Assembly (NCBI RefSeq): GCF_041088075.1
Contig: NZ_JBGCVY010000033.1
Span: 97,635-161,634, forward strand
DNA from: Mucilaginibacter_A sp041088075
GTDB lineage: Bacteria > Bacteroidota > Bacteroidia > Sphingobacteriales > Sphingobacteriaceae
Length of the DNA stretch: 64,000 nt
Direction: 5' to 3'
The notes under the pieces were generated by a model. That model saw only the letters and a program-made list of their open reading frames with translations. It had not been told where the DNA came from and did not search any database. The translations under genes and the position numbers were made by a program. Shown in pieces: positions 1 through 7,459 of the stretch; positions within the stretch are counted from its first letter, which is position 1; every line of letters starts with the position of its first letter.

Positions 1-1
1 T

Positions 2-418
2 TCGCAATGTTACCCAAAAGGCATGGATTGTTTTGGCGAGAAAGACGGCGTTTGGATTTGTTCTTTTGAAGAAGCCAAAGCGGTGGCTTATATTTTACGG
101 GACGGGATTATCAAACTTTTCAACACCAATAAATCGCAGGAAAACCGCGGCGACAAAATGCAGCTTTTATACAGCTATTTAACCAGTACCGAGTTTTCTG
201 AACAGTGGAAAGCGATAAAAGAAGGTTTTATGAGTATGCGGCAATCTATTCAGCAAGAGCGGATTGCGATGGAAAGAATGTGGAAAGCGCGCGAAAAGCA
301 ATTGGAAAAAGTGTTGTTAAATGCAGCCTGGATCCGTGGCTCTATCGAAGGAATTGCGGGAAGCGATACCATCCAGTTAAGTTTGACCGATGACGAAGAA
401 GGTTTGCTGATCGAGTAA
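2..418 (+). CDS. DUF2130 family protein, C-terminal part (5' truncated by window)
   Basis: The reading frame is open from base 2 to the stop at 416-418, so the gene enters from the left and only about 138 codons are visible. The visible part carries YPKGMDCFGEKDGVW near its beginning and a long charged helical stretch (about residues 75-110 of the visible part) with a KAREKQLEKV core. Both match the C-terminal end of the DUF2130 family as I remember it, cytoplasmic proteins of unknown function with a coiled-coil N-terminus. The ATG at 23 is internal, not the start. The stop codon is followed at once by a copy of the dispersed 12-mer (419-430). Confidence 0.8.
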   Translation, partial: SQCYPKGMDCFGEKDGVWICSFEEAKAVAYILRDGIIKLFNTNKSQENRGDKMQLLYSYLTSTEFSEQWKAIKEGFMSMRQSIQQERIAMERMWKAREKQLEKVLLNAAWIRGSIEGIAGSDTIQLSLTDDEEGLLIE

Positions 419-448
419 ATGCTTCTTTTATCGGGCTAAAAACAGTAT
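419..448. repeat. Inverted pair of the 12-mer after the DUF2130 gene
   Basis: ATGCTTCTTTTA (419-430) faces TAAAAACAGTAT (437-448) across a six-base gap. It lies between the stop of the DUF2130 gene and the stop of the convergent small gene at 455. It is a possible bidirectional terminator, although the two arms are different motif variants and pair imperfectly. Confidence 0.6.
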
Positions 449-454
449 CAAAGA

Positions 455-700
455 TTACCATTTAGATGGCCAGAAGTTGTTACGGATTTCTTCTATTGAC
501 GGAAAGTTCAAATCAGAACCAAAAGTTTCAAGTAATTGATCTACTGCTACTTTTTTTCCTTTCGGCAATTTTGCAACTGGTTTTATAAACGTTTCTTCTT
601 CAACTTCGATAACTATTACTTCCACTTTTTTGCCGTAAAACTCTTCGGGTAAATTGATGCTATGGTTTTTTTTGTCGGGTACGAAAGTGTGTTTGTACAT
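455..700 (-). CDS. Small antitoxin-like protein, no toxin partner next to it
   Basis: 81 residues. The N-terminus resembles a short beta-rich binding domain (INLPEEFYGKKVEVIVIEVEE) and the C-terminus ends in FPSIEEIRNNFWPSKW. That architecture is common in small Bacteroidota proteins that pair with PIN-type toxins; this is family resemblance from memory. No toxin gene follows: transcription would run into the inverted 12-mer pair at 419-448 and the DUF2130 gene end. It could therefore be an orphan antitoxin or a stand-alone regulator. Confidence 0.55.
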   Translation of the reverse strand: MYKHTFVPDKKNHSINLPEEFYGKKVEVIVIEVEEETFIKPVAKLPKGKKVAVDQLLETFGSDLNFPSIEEIRNNFWPSKW

Positions 701-880
701 ACTTTAAAATCTTAATCAAATTTACAAATATCTTAAACAGGATGATGAAGCTTAAAGCATTATTTAGATGACAATTTTTTGCCAAAAAATTTTCCATTGT
801 AAAATAAGCAGTACAGCAACATTAACTTAACACAAAGCGGATATATTTATGCAAAAATTTTGAACAGTAATTTTCCAAAT

Positions 881-3628
881 ATGCTTTTTAAACACTTTTG
901 TGTAGTATTGATTTTATTGAATTTAGTTGTTTGCTGCAACAGTTGTAACTTCTTTTACCGCCCTAAAAACCAGACAGATCAGGAAAAACTGAGCCACCAT
1001 TTTGGTTATGACGACAGCACGTTGAACAACCGCGTTTTGCCGGTAATGATGCCTTATAACCGTTTGCTTGACCCGGCCGGAAAAGTGATTGTTTTTGGCA
1101 GCCCGGAGTTCGAAAACCATAGTTTGGATGTGCAGCCAATCCCAAATACTCCGCTTGTGGCGGTGGAAGACCGTTACGGCATTGCCATCATCAACCACGA
1201 AACCAACGCAATTGTGGCACGCTGGACGTACAACAGCGATACAAAATACAAAGGTATGATGAGCACGTATTCCGGCATCCAACTGTTAAATGAAAACGGC
1301 AAAACCGAGATTTTTTGGAGCGGCGCGAACGACAGCAACCATCAATCCTTTGTGTTTGAGGCAGAATTCGACACTAAAAATATTGCCATAAAAGAAGCAT
1401 TTCCGTTTAAGCCAGATGCCGGTTCGCCACTGGCTTTGCCCAATGAAGTTGCTATCAATAACGAGAATGGAACCAACTATTTGTATGCGGTTTTAAATGG
1501 TAATAACCAGTTGGTCAAGATCGATATCAATACTAAAAAAACAATTTGGACAGTTCCAACCGGCGTTGCGCCTTATGGTTTAACCATTTCGGGCGGTAAA
1601 GCTTTTGTAAGTAATTGGGGCGGAAAGATGCCGGTTAAAAACGATACGCGGGAAACGGCTGGCGTGCCCGCACCGTATGGAAACGTGTATGTTGATCCGA
1701 AAACGGGCGCAACAGCAGCCGGGACAGTTTCTGTTTTTGGTTTGAATGATGGAAAATCGGTCAAAGAAATTGAGGTTGGATTGCACCCGAACGATTTGAT
1801 TCCAAGTAAAGATGGACAGTATGTTTATGTGGCAAATGGCAACAGCGATGACGTTTCGGTTATTCAAACCCAAAGTTTAAGTGTGGTTGATAATATTTCG
1901 GTAAAAATCAATCCGGGCGAAAAAGGCTTTATCGGCGATACGCCAAACGCGCTGATTTTAAGTGAAGATGGCACGCATCTATATGTGGCCAACGGAATGG
2001 ACAATGCGATTGCCATCGTAAAATTGGGCGCAAACGCATCCCCAAAAAGTACCGGTAAAAACAGTATCGAAGGTTTTATCCCAACGGAAGCTTACCCGGG
2101 CGGACTGGCTTTGGCGGGAAATAAACTGATTGTAACCAATTTGGAAGGCGAAGGCGCGCGCGTTAATTCTAAAGAAATCCGCAAAGAAAGCAAAGCGATA
2201 GACCGGGAAGTGCCCGATGTGGATGGCGGTTCTTACAATTCGCATCACCAAAAAGCAACCATTTCGGTGATTGATTTGCCGGATGCCAATCAGCTCAAAA
2301 CTTTCACCAAAAAAGTTAAAGAACTAAGTTTGGATTTTCGGACGGAACTGGCGCGTTTATCTCCCCGAAAAAACCAACCTGCACGGCCAATGCCCGAGCG
2401 TATTGGCGAACCTTCGGTTTTTAAACACGTGCTGTACATCATCAAAGAAAACCGCACTTACGACCAGGTTTTGGGCGATATGCCGCAAGGGAACGGCCTG
2501 AAAAATTTGTGTATCTATGGAGACAGCATCACGCCAAACCAACATCAAATTGCCAGGAACTTTGTGTTGCTGGACAATTATTATGCTTCGGGCAAATGTT
2601 CTGCCGAAGGCCACCAATGGACAGACGCGGCGATGGTTACCGATTATATCGAGAAAAGTGTGCGTGCCTGGTTCCGCAGTTACCCGCATGTGCAAACCGA
2701 TGCGATGGTTTACAATAAAAAAGGTTTTATCTGGAACAATGCGGCCGATCATGGCAAAAGCGTTCGGATTTATGGCGAGGCTTGCATCCCGGAAATAGAC
2801 AGTAAACTTTCGTGGACGGATATTTACAACAATTACCAGGCGGGCAAACCCTTGAGTTTTAAAAATGTAAGTACCATTTCGCGTGTTCGGCCGATGCTTT
2901 CGCAAAACTATCCCGGTTCTGATTACCTGAAAATTACAGACCAGGTTCGTGCCGCGGCTTTTATCAAAGAATTAAAAGACTACGAAAGCAAAGGCGGCGA
3001 CCAGTTGCCCGAACTGATGGTGATGGCTTTGTCAACCGATCACACACGTGGTTCGAGTCCCGGAATGCCAACGCCACGCGCCATGGTTGCCGATAACGAT
3101 TTGGCTTTGGGCCGGATTGTGGAAGCAGTTACCAAAAGTAAGTTCTGGAAAAACACGGTGATTTTTGTAACCGAAGACGATTCGCAGGCCGGTTGGGACC
3201 ATGTTTCGGCTTACCGCACCACCGGTTTTGTGATCAGTCCGTACAGCCATCTGCAAAAAACGGTTTCTACCAATTATAACCAAACTTCCATCGTCCGTTC
3301 TATCGAACAAATTCTGGGCATCCCGCCGATGAACCTGCTTGATGCAACCGCTTTGCCCATGTTTAATTGTTTTGCCGATCGCGCCGATGCTTCTTTTACC
3401 TATCAAAAATTGGCGAACAAAATCCTTTTGAACGAAATGAACCCGAGGCTGGTGATGTTAAAGGGCAAAGCGTTGTATTACGCCAAACAATCCATGCGGC
3501 CGGAATACGACCATGTGGACGGCGGAAACGATGATTTGCTGAACCGGATTTTGTGGTTTAATAGGAAGGGGAATAAAACTTACCCGGCGAAGTTGGCGGG
3601 AAAAGATACGGATGATGACGACGATTAA
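881..3628 (+). CDS. Beta-propeller / phosphoesterase-family lipoprotein
   Basis: About 915 residues from the ATG at 881; a TTG at 860 in the same frame would add seven residues. The start gives MLFKHFCVVLILLNLVVCC, a signal peptide running into a cysteine-rich region, so the product is probably a secreted lipoprotein. The first half has YVTN-type propeller blades (YVYVANGNSDDVSVI, HLYVANGMDNAIAIV). The second half is a phosphoesterase domain of the alkaline/acid phosphatase superfamily: HVLYIIKENRTYDQVLGDM, GHQWTDAAMVTDY, STDHTRG and VTEDDSQAGWDHV include likely metal ligands. The C-terminus ends in an acidic DTDDDDD run. The substrate is unknown. Three copies of the 12-mer lie inside the gene (1389, 2056, 3387) and a fourth overlaps its stop codon (3628). 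Confidence 0.85.
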   Translation: MLFKHFCVVLILLNLVVCCNSCNFFYRPKNQTDQEKLSHHFGYDDSTLNNRVLPVMMPYNRLLDPAGKVIVFGSPEFENHSLDVQPIPNTPLVAVEDRYGIAIINHETNAIVARWTYNSDTKYKGMMSTYSGIQLLNENGKTEIFWSGANDSNHQSFVFEAEFDTKNIAIKEAFPFKPDAGSPLALPNEVAINNENGTNYLYAVLNGNNQLVKIDINTKKTIWTVPTGVAPYGLTISGGKAFVSNWGGKMPVKNDTRETAGVPAPYGNVYVDPKTGATAAGTVSVFGLNDGKSVKEIEVGLHPNDLIPSKDGQYVYVANGNSDDVSVIQTQSLSVVDNISVKINPGEKGFIGDTPNALILSEDGTHLYVANGMDNAIAIVKLGANASPKSTGKNSIEGFIPTEAYPGGLALAGNKLIVTNLEGEGARVNSKEIRKESKAIDREVPDVDGGSYNSHHQKATISVIDLPDANQLKTFTKKVKELSLDFRTELARLSPRKNQPARPMPERIGEPSVFKHVLYIIKENRTYDQVLGDMPQGNGLKNLCIYGDSITPNQHQIARNFVLLDNYYASGKCSAEGHQWTDAAMVTDYIEKSVRAWFRSYPHVQTDAMVYNKKGFIWNNAADHGKSVRIYGEACIPEIDSKLSWTDIYNNYQAGKPLSFKNVSTISRVRPMLSQNYPGSDYLKITDQVRAAAFIKELKDYESKGGDQLPELMVMALSTDHTRGSSPGMPTPRAMVADNDLALGRIVEAVTKSKFWKNTVIFVTEDDSQAGWDHVSAYRTTGFVISPYSHLQKTVSTNYNQTSIVRSIEQILGIPPMNLLDATALPMFNCFADRADASFTYQKLANKILLNEMNPRLVMLKGKALYYAKQSMRPEYDHVDGGNDDLLNRILWFNRKGNKTYPAKLAGKDTDDDDD

Positions 3629-3698
3629 TGCTTCTTTTATCAGGCAAAAAACCACAAGTCCTTTTTAAATAGTTAAATTTGTTGAAAAGGATAAAAGT

Positions 3699-3896
3699 AT
3701 GCAAAGTCAAAAATTAACTTCTTTACAATTGGAGCTGTTAAAAGTGTATTCATTTGAACCGAAAGAAGAGGATTTATTAGCTATCAAAAAACTAATGGCA
3801 CAATATTTTTCTGATAAATTGCAATGTAATATTCAAAAAAGCATAGACGAAAAAGGGATTACGGAAGAAGATTTAAAAAATTGGATTAATGAATAA
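3699..3896 (+). CDS. Small antitoxin-like protein (PIN-partner type)
   Basis: 65 residues. It resembles, from memory, small Bacteroidota proteins that precede PIN-domain toxins: LTSLQLELLKVYS, then a helical segment, and a C-terminal EEDLKNWINE. Its last eight bases overlap the next gene (3889), the usual toxin position. That gene, however, encodes a secreted protein and not a PIN nuclease. Either the toxin was lost and replaced, or this antitoxin-like gene is now an orphan. Confidence 0.6.
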   Translation: MQSQKLTSLQLELLKVYSFEPKEEDLLAIKKLMAQYFSDKLQCNIQKSIDEKGITEEDLKNWINE

Positions 3897-4455
3897 GTTT
3901 TGCTTGATTTTATCAATAACTGCGGTATTTTCTTATAACATTGCAAAGGCGCAAAAAGCAAATTATAATCGCAATAAGCTAACTCTAAATGGCATTCCTT
4001 TTACTGTTAGCAAAAAAGCTATAATTAAAGTATTAGGTAAACCTTTACAACAATTTAAACCTCACTATGAATGCGGTTTTTTTTCGGATAATGAACAACG
4101 TGGAGAGGTTTATTATACCTTACAATATAAACTCCTTAATTGGATTGGAAATAATAAGCAGGGTTATACCATGGAAAACCTTTTTATTTCACCAAATTTA
4201 AATTATATTATAAAGTACAAAGGAAAAATACTTTCTTATCAAACCACCCAGAAAGAGTTTATGAAATTAAGCGGTATAGATACTTTCGATACTAATATCG
4301 GTGGGCAAAATCCTTCGGATCTTATTAAAGTTATAGGTAATCAAAATTTAAAAACTACAAGTTTGGATTTGCAAGAGAAAGGTGATGATGATAAGTACAT
4401 TTTTTATTTTCTTAATGGAAAGCTTTGTAAAATCGAATATTGGTCTCCTTGTTGA
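3889..4455 (+). CDS. Secreted protein of unknown function
   Basis: 188 residues with an N-terminal signal peptide (MNKFCLILSITAVFSYNIAKAQ). The mature part is Lys/Asn/Tyr-rich and has two short similar segments beginning ITVSK- and ILGKP-like; I recognise no catalytic motif. Base composition is visibly AT-richer than the phosphoesterase gene upstream. It overlaps the preceding small gene by 8 bp, so the two are probably co-transcribed. Transcription ends at the hairpin at 4508-4548. Confidence 0.6.
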   Translation: MNKFCLILSITAVFSYNIAKAQKANYNRNKLTLNGIPFTVSKKAIIKVLGKPLQQFKPHYECGFFSDNEQRGEVYYTLQYKLLNWIGNNKQGYTMENLFISPNLNYIIKYKGKILSYQTTQKEFMKLSGIDTFDTNIGGQNPSDLIKVIGNQNLKTTSLDLQEKGDDDKYIFYFLNGKLCKIEYWSPC

Positions 4456-4507
4456 TGTATTTGAAGTAATTGTATTACCTCAAATTTTAAAATGTATAAT
4501 AATTAAT

Positions 4508-4548
4508 AAAAGACTTTCTACAAAACATGTATTTGTAGAAAGGCTTTT
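4508..4548. terminator. Bidirectional terminator between convergent genes
   Basis: Stem GACTTTCTACAAA pairs with TTTGTAGAAAGGC across a short loop, with A-rich and T-rich tracts on the outsides. It separates the secreted-protein gene (+) from the aldo/keto reductase (-). Confidence 0.8.
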
Positions 4549-4554
4549 CTATTC

Positions 4555-5592
4555 CTAATAAAACTTCGGCAACGGGTTCAGTTTTAAATTTTGCTGTTGG
4601 TGCCAATAAGGATAAATGGTCGGCGTTTCGCTGGCTGCATCTAGTTTTTTAATTTGTTCGGTGGATAAATTCCAGCCCACCGCTTCCAGGTTTTGTTTCA
4701 GTTGTTCTTCGTTTCTGGCACCAATCACCAAGGTATCAACGGTTGGGCGTTGCAGCAGCCAGTTTAACGAAACTTGTGCCACGCTTTTTCCGGTTTCGGT
4801 AGCCACTTCGTCTAAAACATCAATAATTTTATAAAAAAGTTCTTCAGGAATGGCCGATTCCGGAACCGGGCTTCCGCCTTGTGCCACGCGGCTATCCGCA
4901 GGAATCGGATGGTTCCGCCGGTATTTTCCGCCCAAACGGCCAGCCGCCAAAGGGCTCCAGATAATGCCGCCCACTTTTTGGTCTAAACCCAAAGGCATCA
5001 GTTCCCATTCGTATTCGCGGTTCACCAACGAGTAATAAACCTGGTGTGCAATGTAGCGGTTCCAGCCGTAACGGTCAGAAACGGCCAGCGATTTCATCAA
5101 ATGCCAGTCCGAAAAATTGGAACAGGCCAGGTAACGTACTTTTCCGCTTTGCACTAAATCGTCCAGCGTGCGCAGCGTTTCTTCCACCGGCGTAACGCCG
5201 TCGAAACCGTGCATGTGGTAAATATCAATGTAATCGGTGTTTAAACGCTTTAAACTGGCTTCGCAGGCTTTCATCAAATGAAAGCGCGATGATCCTTGTT
5301 CGTTCGGCCCGCTGCCCATCGGGAAAGTGGCTTTGGTAGAAATGATCACCTGGTCGCGTTTGCCTTCCAGCGTTTTTCCGAGGATTTCTTCGGCCAAACC
5401 ATCCGAATAAATATCCGCCGTATCAAATAAATTAACGCCGGCATCCAAACAAAGGTTGACCATGCGCGAAGCTTCTTCTACCTGCGTGTTGCCCCAGGCT
5501 TTAAAAAACTCGTTGCTTCCGCCAAAAGTAGCGGTGCCAAAACTCAAAACCGGCACATGCAAACCCGATGCGCCCAATGGCCTGTATTCCAT
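4555..5592 (-). CDS. Aldo/keto reductase
   Basis: 345 residues, the normal size for the family. It begins MEYRPLGASGLHVPVLSFG. The AKR landmarks are in order: NLFDTADIYSDG (catalytic Asp and Tyr), STKATFP (catalytic Lys), IDIYHMHGFD (catalytic His), an SNFSDWHL strand and the C-terminal NADPH-binding VIGARNEEQL. It should reduce a carbonyl or oxidise an alcohol with NADP(H); the physiological substrate cannot be read from sequence. It appears monocistronic, with a 12-mer copy about 60 bp upstream (5650). Confidence 0.9.
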   Translation of the reverse strand: MEYRPLGASGLHVPVLSFGTATFGGSNEFFKAWGNTQVEEASRMVNLCLDAGVNLFDTADIYSDGLAEEILGKTLEGKRDQVIISTKATFPMGSGPNEQGSSRFHLMKACEASLKRLNTDYIDIYHMHGFDGVTPVEETLRTLDDLVQSGKVRYLACSNFSDWHLMKSLAVSDRYGWNRYIAHQVYYSLVNREYEWELMPLGLDQKVGGIIWSPLAAGRLGGKYRRNHPIPADSRVAQGGSPVPESAIPEELFYKIIDVLDEVATETGKSVAQVSLNWLLQRPTVDTLVIGARNEEQLKQNLEAVGWNLSTEQIKKLDAASETPTIYPYWHQQQNLKLNPLPKFY

Positions 5593-5712
5593 AATTGCTT
5601 TGTTAATGTTAAAATTATAAAGCTATTTTGGGCAGATATGTTTAACGGAATGCTGTTTTTATCGGGTAAAAGTTGGTGTTGGTTTTTATGCCGATCAAAG
5701 AAGTATCGAAAC

Positions 5713-6423
5713 CTAAACCGGATTTCCCTTGCCATCCGTTTTAATATTTTGGTTTTGAAACCGAAAAAACATCGCCACCCATTGATTGGCAGTTTTAAAA
5801 TAAATAAACAATGCGCCGTCCTGTTTGCTGCCGTTGTTGGCGGCTTGGCTGCCGCTGTCGCCCTGGTTCATGTGGATGTCGTGGACACCAACGGGCGGGT
5901 TTTGGGTAAAATAAGGGTTTAAATCCGGGATGCTGCCGGGGAGGTTATCGTTCCAGCCGGAGCCAAAGGCAAAAATTTCGGCATCCGGGTTGTTTTTTGC
6001 TTTTTGTACCCAGGGGTCAATGTCGCCGTTCAGGTTTTCGCCCGGCGAAGTATCGCTTTTCGGTTTCACCACCTGCATCAAATTGATGGGGAAAAGTGGC
6101 GGCGAAAAATGCAGATAATCCAAACAAATGGAAGCAGGCATAGCCGCTTTTGGCGTAAAACCAACTTTAGATTTTAAAATATCCGCCGTAACCGGATGCT
6201 GGTAGTTTTCATCTTTATAAAACATGACCATCCTGTTCGTGTCCAATTTGGTGCTGCCGTTTTGCGGATAAAGCAAAGTTTGCCCGGCAAATTTAGAGTA
6301 AACATCAACGGCAACGCGGTAAAGCTGGTCCGACTGTACCAAAATTTGGTAATGGTCGGTGCCGCTTTGGTAAGGCATTGCATCGGTAACTTTCCCTCTT
6401 AAAACCCCATAATTGATAGCCAT
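5713..6423 (-). CDS. DUF2278 family protein (YukJ-like)
   Basis: About 236 residues from the preferred start (MAINYGVLRGKV); an in-frame ATG at 6471 would add 16 residues that do not look family-like. The protein has the DUF2278 pattern of an N-terminal YGVLRGKV strand, an HYQILVQ segment and a C-terminal GVHDIHMNQGDSG block (DIHMNQG is the most conserved part as I recall). Function is unknown for the family. A 12-mer copy lies just upstream (6438). Confidence 0.8.
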   Translation of the reverse strand: MAINYGVLRGKVTDAMPYQSGTDHYQILVQSDQLYRVAVDVYSKFAGQTLLYPQNGSTKLDTNRMVMFYKDENYQHPVTADILKSKVGFTPKAAMPASICLDYLHFSPPLFPINLMQVVKPKSDTSPGENLNGDIDPWVQKAKNNPDAEIFAFGSGWNDNLPGSIPDLNPYFTQNPPVGVHDIHMNQGDSGSQAANNGSKQDGALFIYFKTANQWVAMFFRFQNQNIKTDGKGNPV

Positions 6424-6506
6424 GTTATTTTTATTTGATACTGTTTTTATCGGTATAATTTCGGCAGCCAACTTCTAAAATTAACATTCTAAAATTAAGT
6501 AAGTGT

Positions 6507-6548
6507 AAACTGTTTTAGGTGAAGCAAAGGCTTCACCTAAAACAGTTT
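6507..6548. repeat. Perfect 19-bp inverted repeat
   Basis: Arms at 6507-6525 and 6530-6548 are perfect reverse complements around the loop AAAG. The arm contains ACTGTTTTAGGTGAAGC. It lies between two minus-strand genes and could end transcription of the small gene at 6666-6950, although there is no clear T-run next to it. Confidence 0.85.
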
Positions 6549-6600
6549 CAAAACAACCAATGCTTCTTTTACCGAACAAAAATTGGTGTTGGTCATTTTT

Positions 6601-6665
6601 GCTATCAGCTATCAGCTATCAGCTATCAGCTATCAGCTATCAGCTATCAGCTATCAGCTATCAGC
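6601..6665. repeat. Tandem 7-bp microsatellite (GCTATCA) x 9
   Basis: Nine uninterrupted copies of GCTATCA run from 6601 to 6663, directly against the stop codon of the small minus-strand gene (stop at 6666-6668). Seven is not a multiple of three, so slippage would not preserve frame if read through, but the array lies outside the coding region. Confidence 0.97.
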
Positions 6666-6950
6666 CTATTTTTCGCGCGATACAAACTTATGGAAAGTGC
6701 TGATCTCGCCGTCTTTCTTTTTATCCTGGTACAAAAAGTCCAGCTTGTTTTTCTCAAAGTTCTTGAAAAAATCGTCCCAGGTGATTTCTTCAAAACGGTC
6801 GTCGGCATCGCTGTGTTTCGGGAAGTGGATGCGGATTACGCCGTCATCTTCTTCTTTGCCGGTTGATTTTATTTTCGCCGGAACGCCTTCGCGCTCTTCG
6901 GTCCATTTTTGGATTTTTTTGTGGTCGTGGGTTTGTGCTGAAGTGCTCAT
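6666..6950 (-). CDS. Small conserved cytoplasmic protein of unknown function
   Basis: About 94 residues from MSTSAQTHDHKK (start 6950; an ATG at 6959 is also possible). Charged, with the blocks KKIQKWTEEREGVPAKIKST, GVIRIHFP and ITWDDFFKNFE followed by LDFLYQ. I recall similar short proteins in many Bacteroidota, usually without a reliable name. No signal peptide or membrane segment. The gene ends directly at the 7-bp tandem repeat. Confidence 0.7.
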   Translation of the reverse strand: MSTSAQTHDHKKIQKWTEEREGVPAKIKSTGKEEDDGVIRIHFPKHSDADDRFEEITWDDFFKNFEKNKLDFLYQDKKKDGEISTFHKFVSREK

Positions 6951-7031
6951 AATTTTCAAGTTTTTTTGTTAGGGTAACAACGCCACTGTTTTAAGTGTTT
7001 TTATGGGGTGGATTTTTTGAGTTAAGGTTGA

Positions 7032-7132
7032 ATGCTTCTTTTATGCCATTAAAATTGGTGGCTTAGGTTTGGCTAAAGCCAGTTTTGGCTCCTTTTATCC
7101 CCCCGGCCTTTAAGCCGGGGGGCAATAAATAG
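7032..7132 (+). repeat. Composite of 12-mer plus REP-like palindrome (copy 1)
   Basis: ATGCTTCTTTTA at 7032 is followed by a REP-like unit (7068-7132): TTTGGCTAAAGCC, a spacer, then the hairpin CCCCCCGGC...GCCGGGGGG (7099-7122) and GCAATAAATAGC. A second copy of the same 12-mer plus REP arrangement is at 42336-42446, and the REP part alone recurs inverted at 7354-7416. The gap 6951-7459 holds no gene that I can support. Confidence 0.85.
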
Positions 7133-7178
7133 CTGCGTTAGGTTGTAGGGTTTTGTTATCAGCAGATAAAAAAATTTA

Positions 7179-7345
7179 AGAGCCTGTTTGAATTTCTGTC
7201 ATAAAAATTTACAATGCTTCTTTTATGCCTATAAATTTGGTGTGACGGATGTTTTAAGGGCATAAAAACCACAAAAAGACAATGATTTTTATGTGGTAAA
7301 AGAAGCATGGCAAATCAATTTAACAAAATTTAAACAGGCCCTAAA
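7179..7345. repeat. Nested inverted repeats (MITE-like palindrome)
   Basis: Outer arms: TTTAAGAGCCTGTTTGAATTT near 7179 and AAATTTAAACAGGCCCTAAA near 7328-7346. Inner arms: the 12-mer pair at 7214-7225 and 7297-7308. Two ATAAAAACCAC / TTTTTATGTGG segments lie inside. No open reading frame of note. The GCCTGTTTAA word also recurs at about 48815-48840. Confidence 0.7.
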
Positions 7346-7353
7346 ACAAGGTG

Positions 7354-7416
7354 GTTATTCATTGCCGCGGCCTAAAGGCCGCGGGATAGGTAAACCTGGA
7401 CTTGGCTTTAGCCAAA
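7354..7416 (-). repeat. REP-like palindrome, copy 2 (inverted relative to copy 1)
   Basis: Read on the minus strand it gives TTTGGCTAAAGCC, a spacer, TATCCCGCGGCC and GGCCGCGGCAATGAATAAC, clearly homologous to 7068-7132. Copies 1 and 2 in opposite orientation form a BIME-like arrangement. Confidence 0.8.
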
Positions 7417-7459
7417 ATCATCCGACAAAAATCATCCGACAAAAGCAGCAATCCAACAT

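Noticed and set aside
923..3655. Several antisense frames over the phosphoesterase gene, some longer than 100 codons
   Set aside because: They shadow a clearly coding frame with signal peptide, propeller and phosphoesterase motifs; no independent start signals or domains.
6519..6972. Plus-strand frames through the 7-bp tandem repeat
   Set aside because: They translate the microsatellite (SYQLSAI repeats) and the antisense of the small conserved gene.
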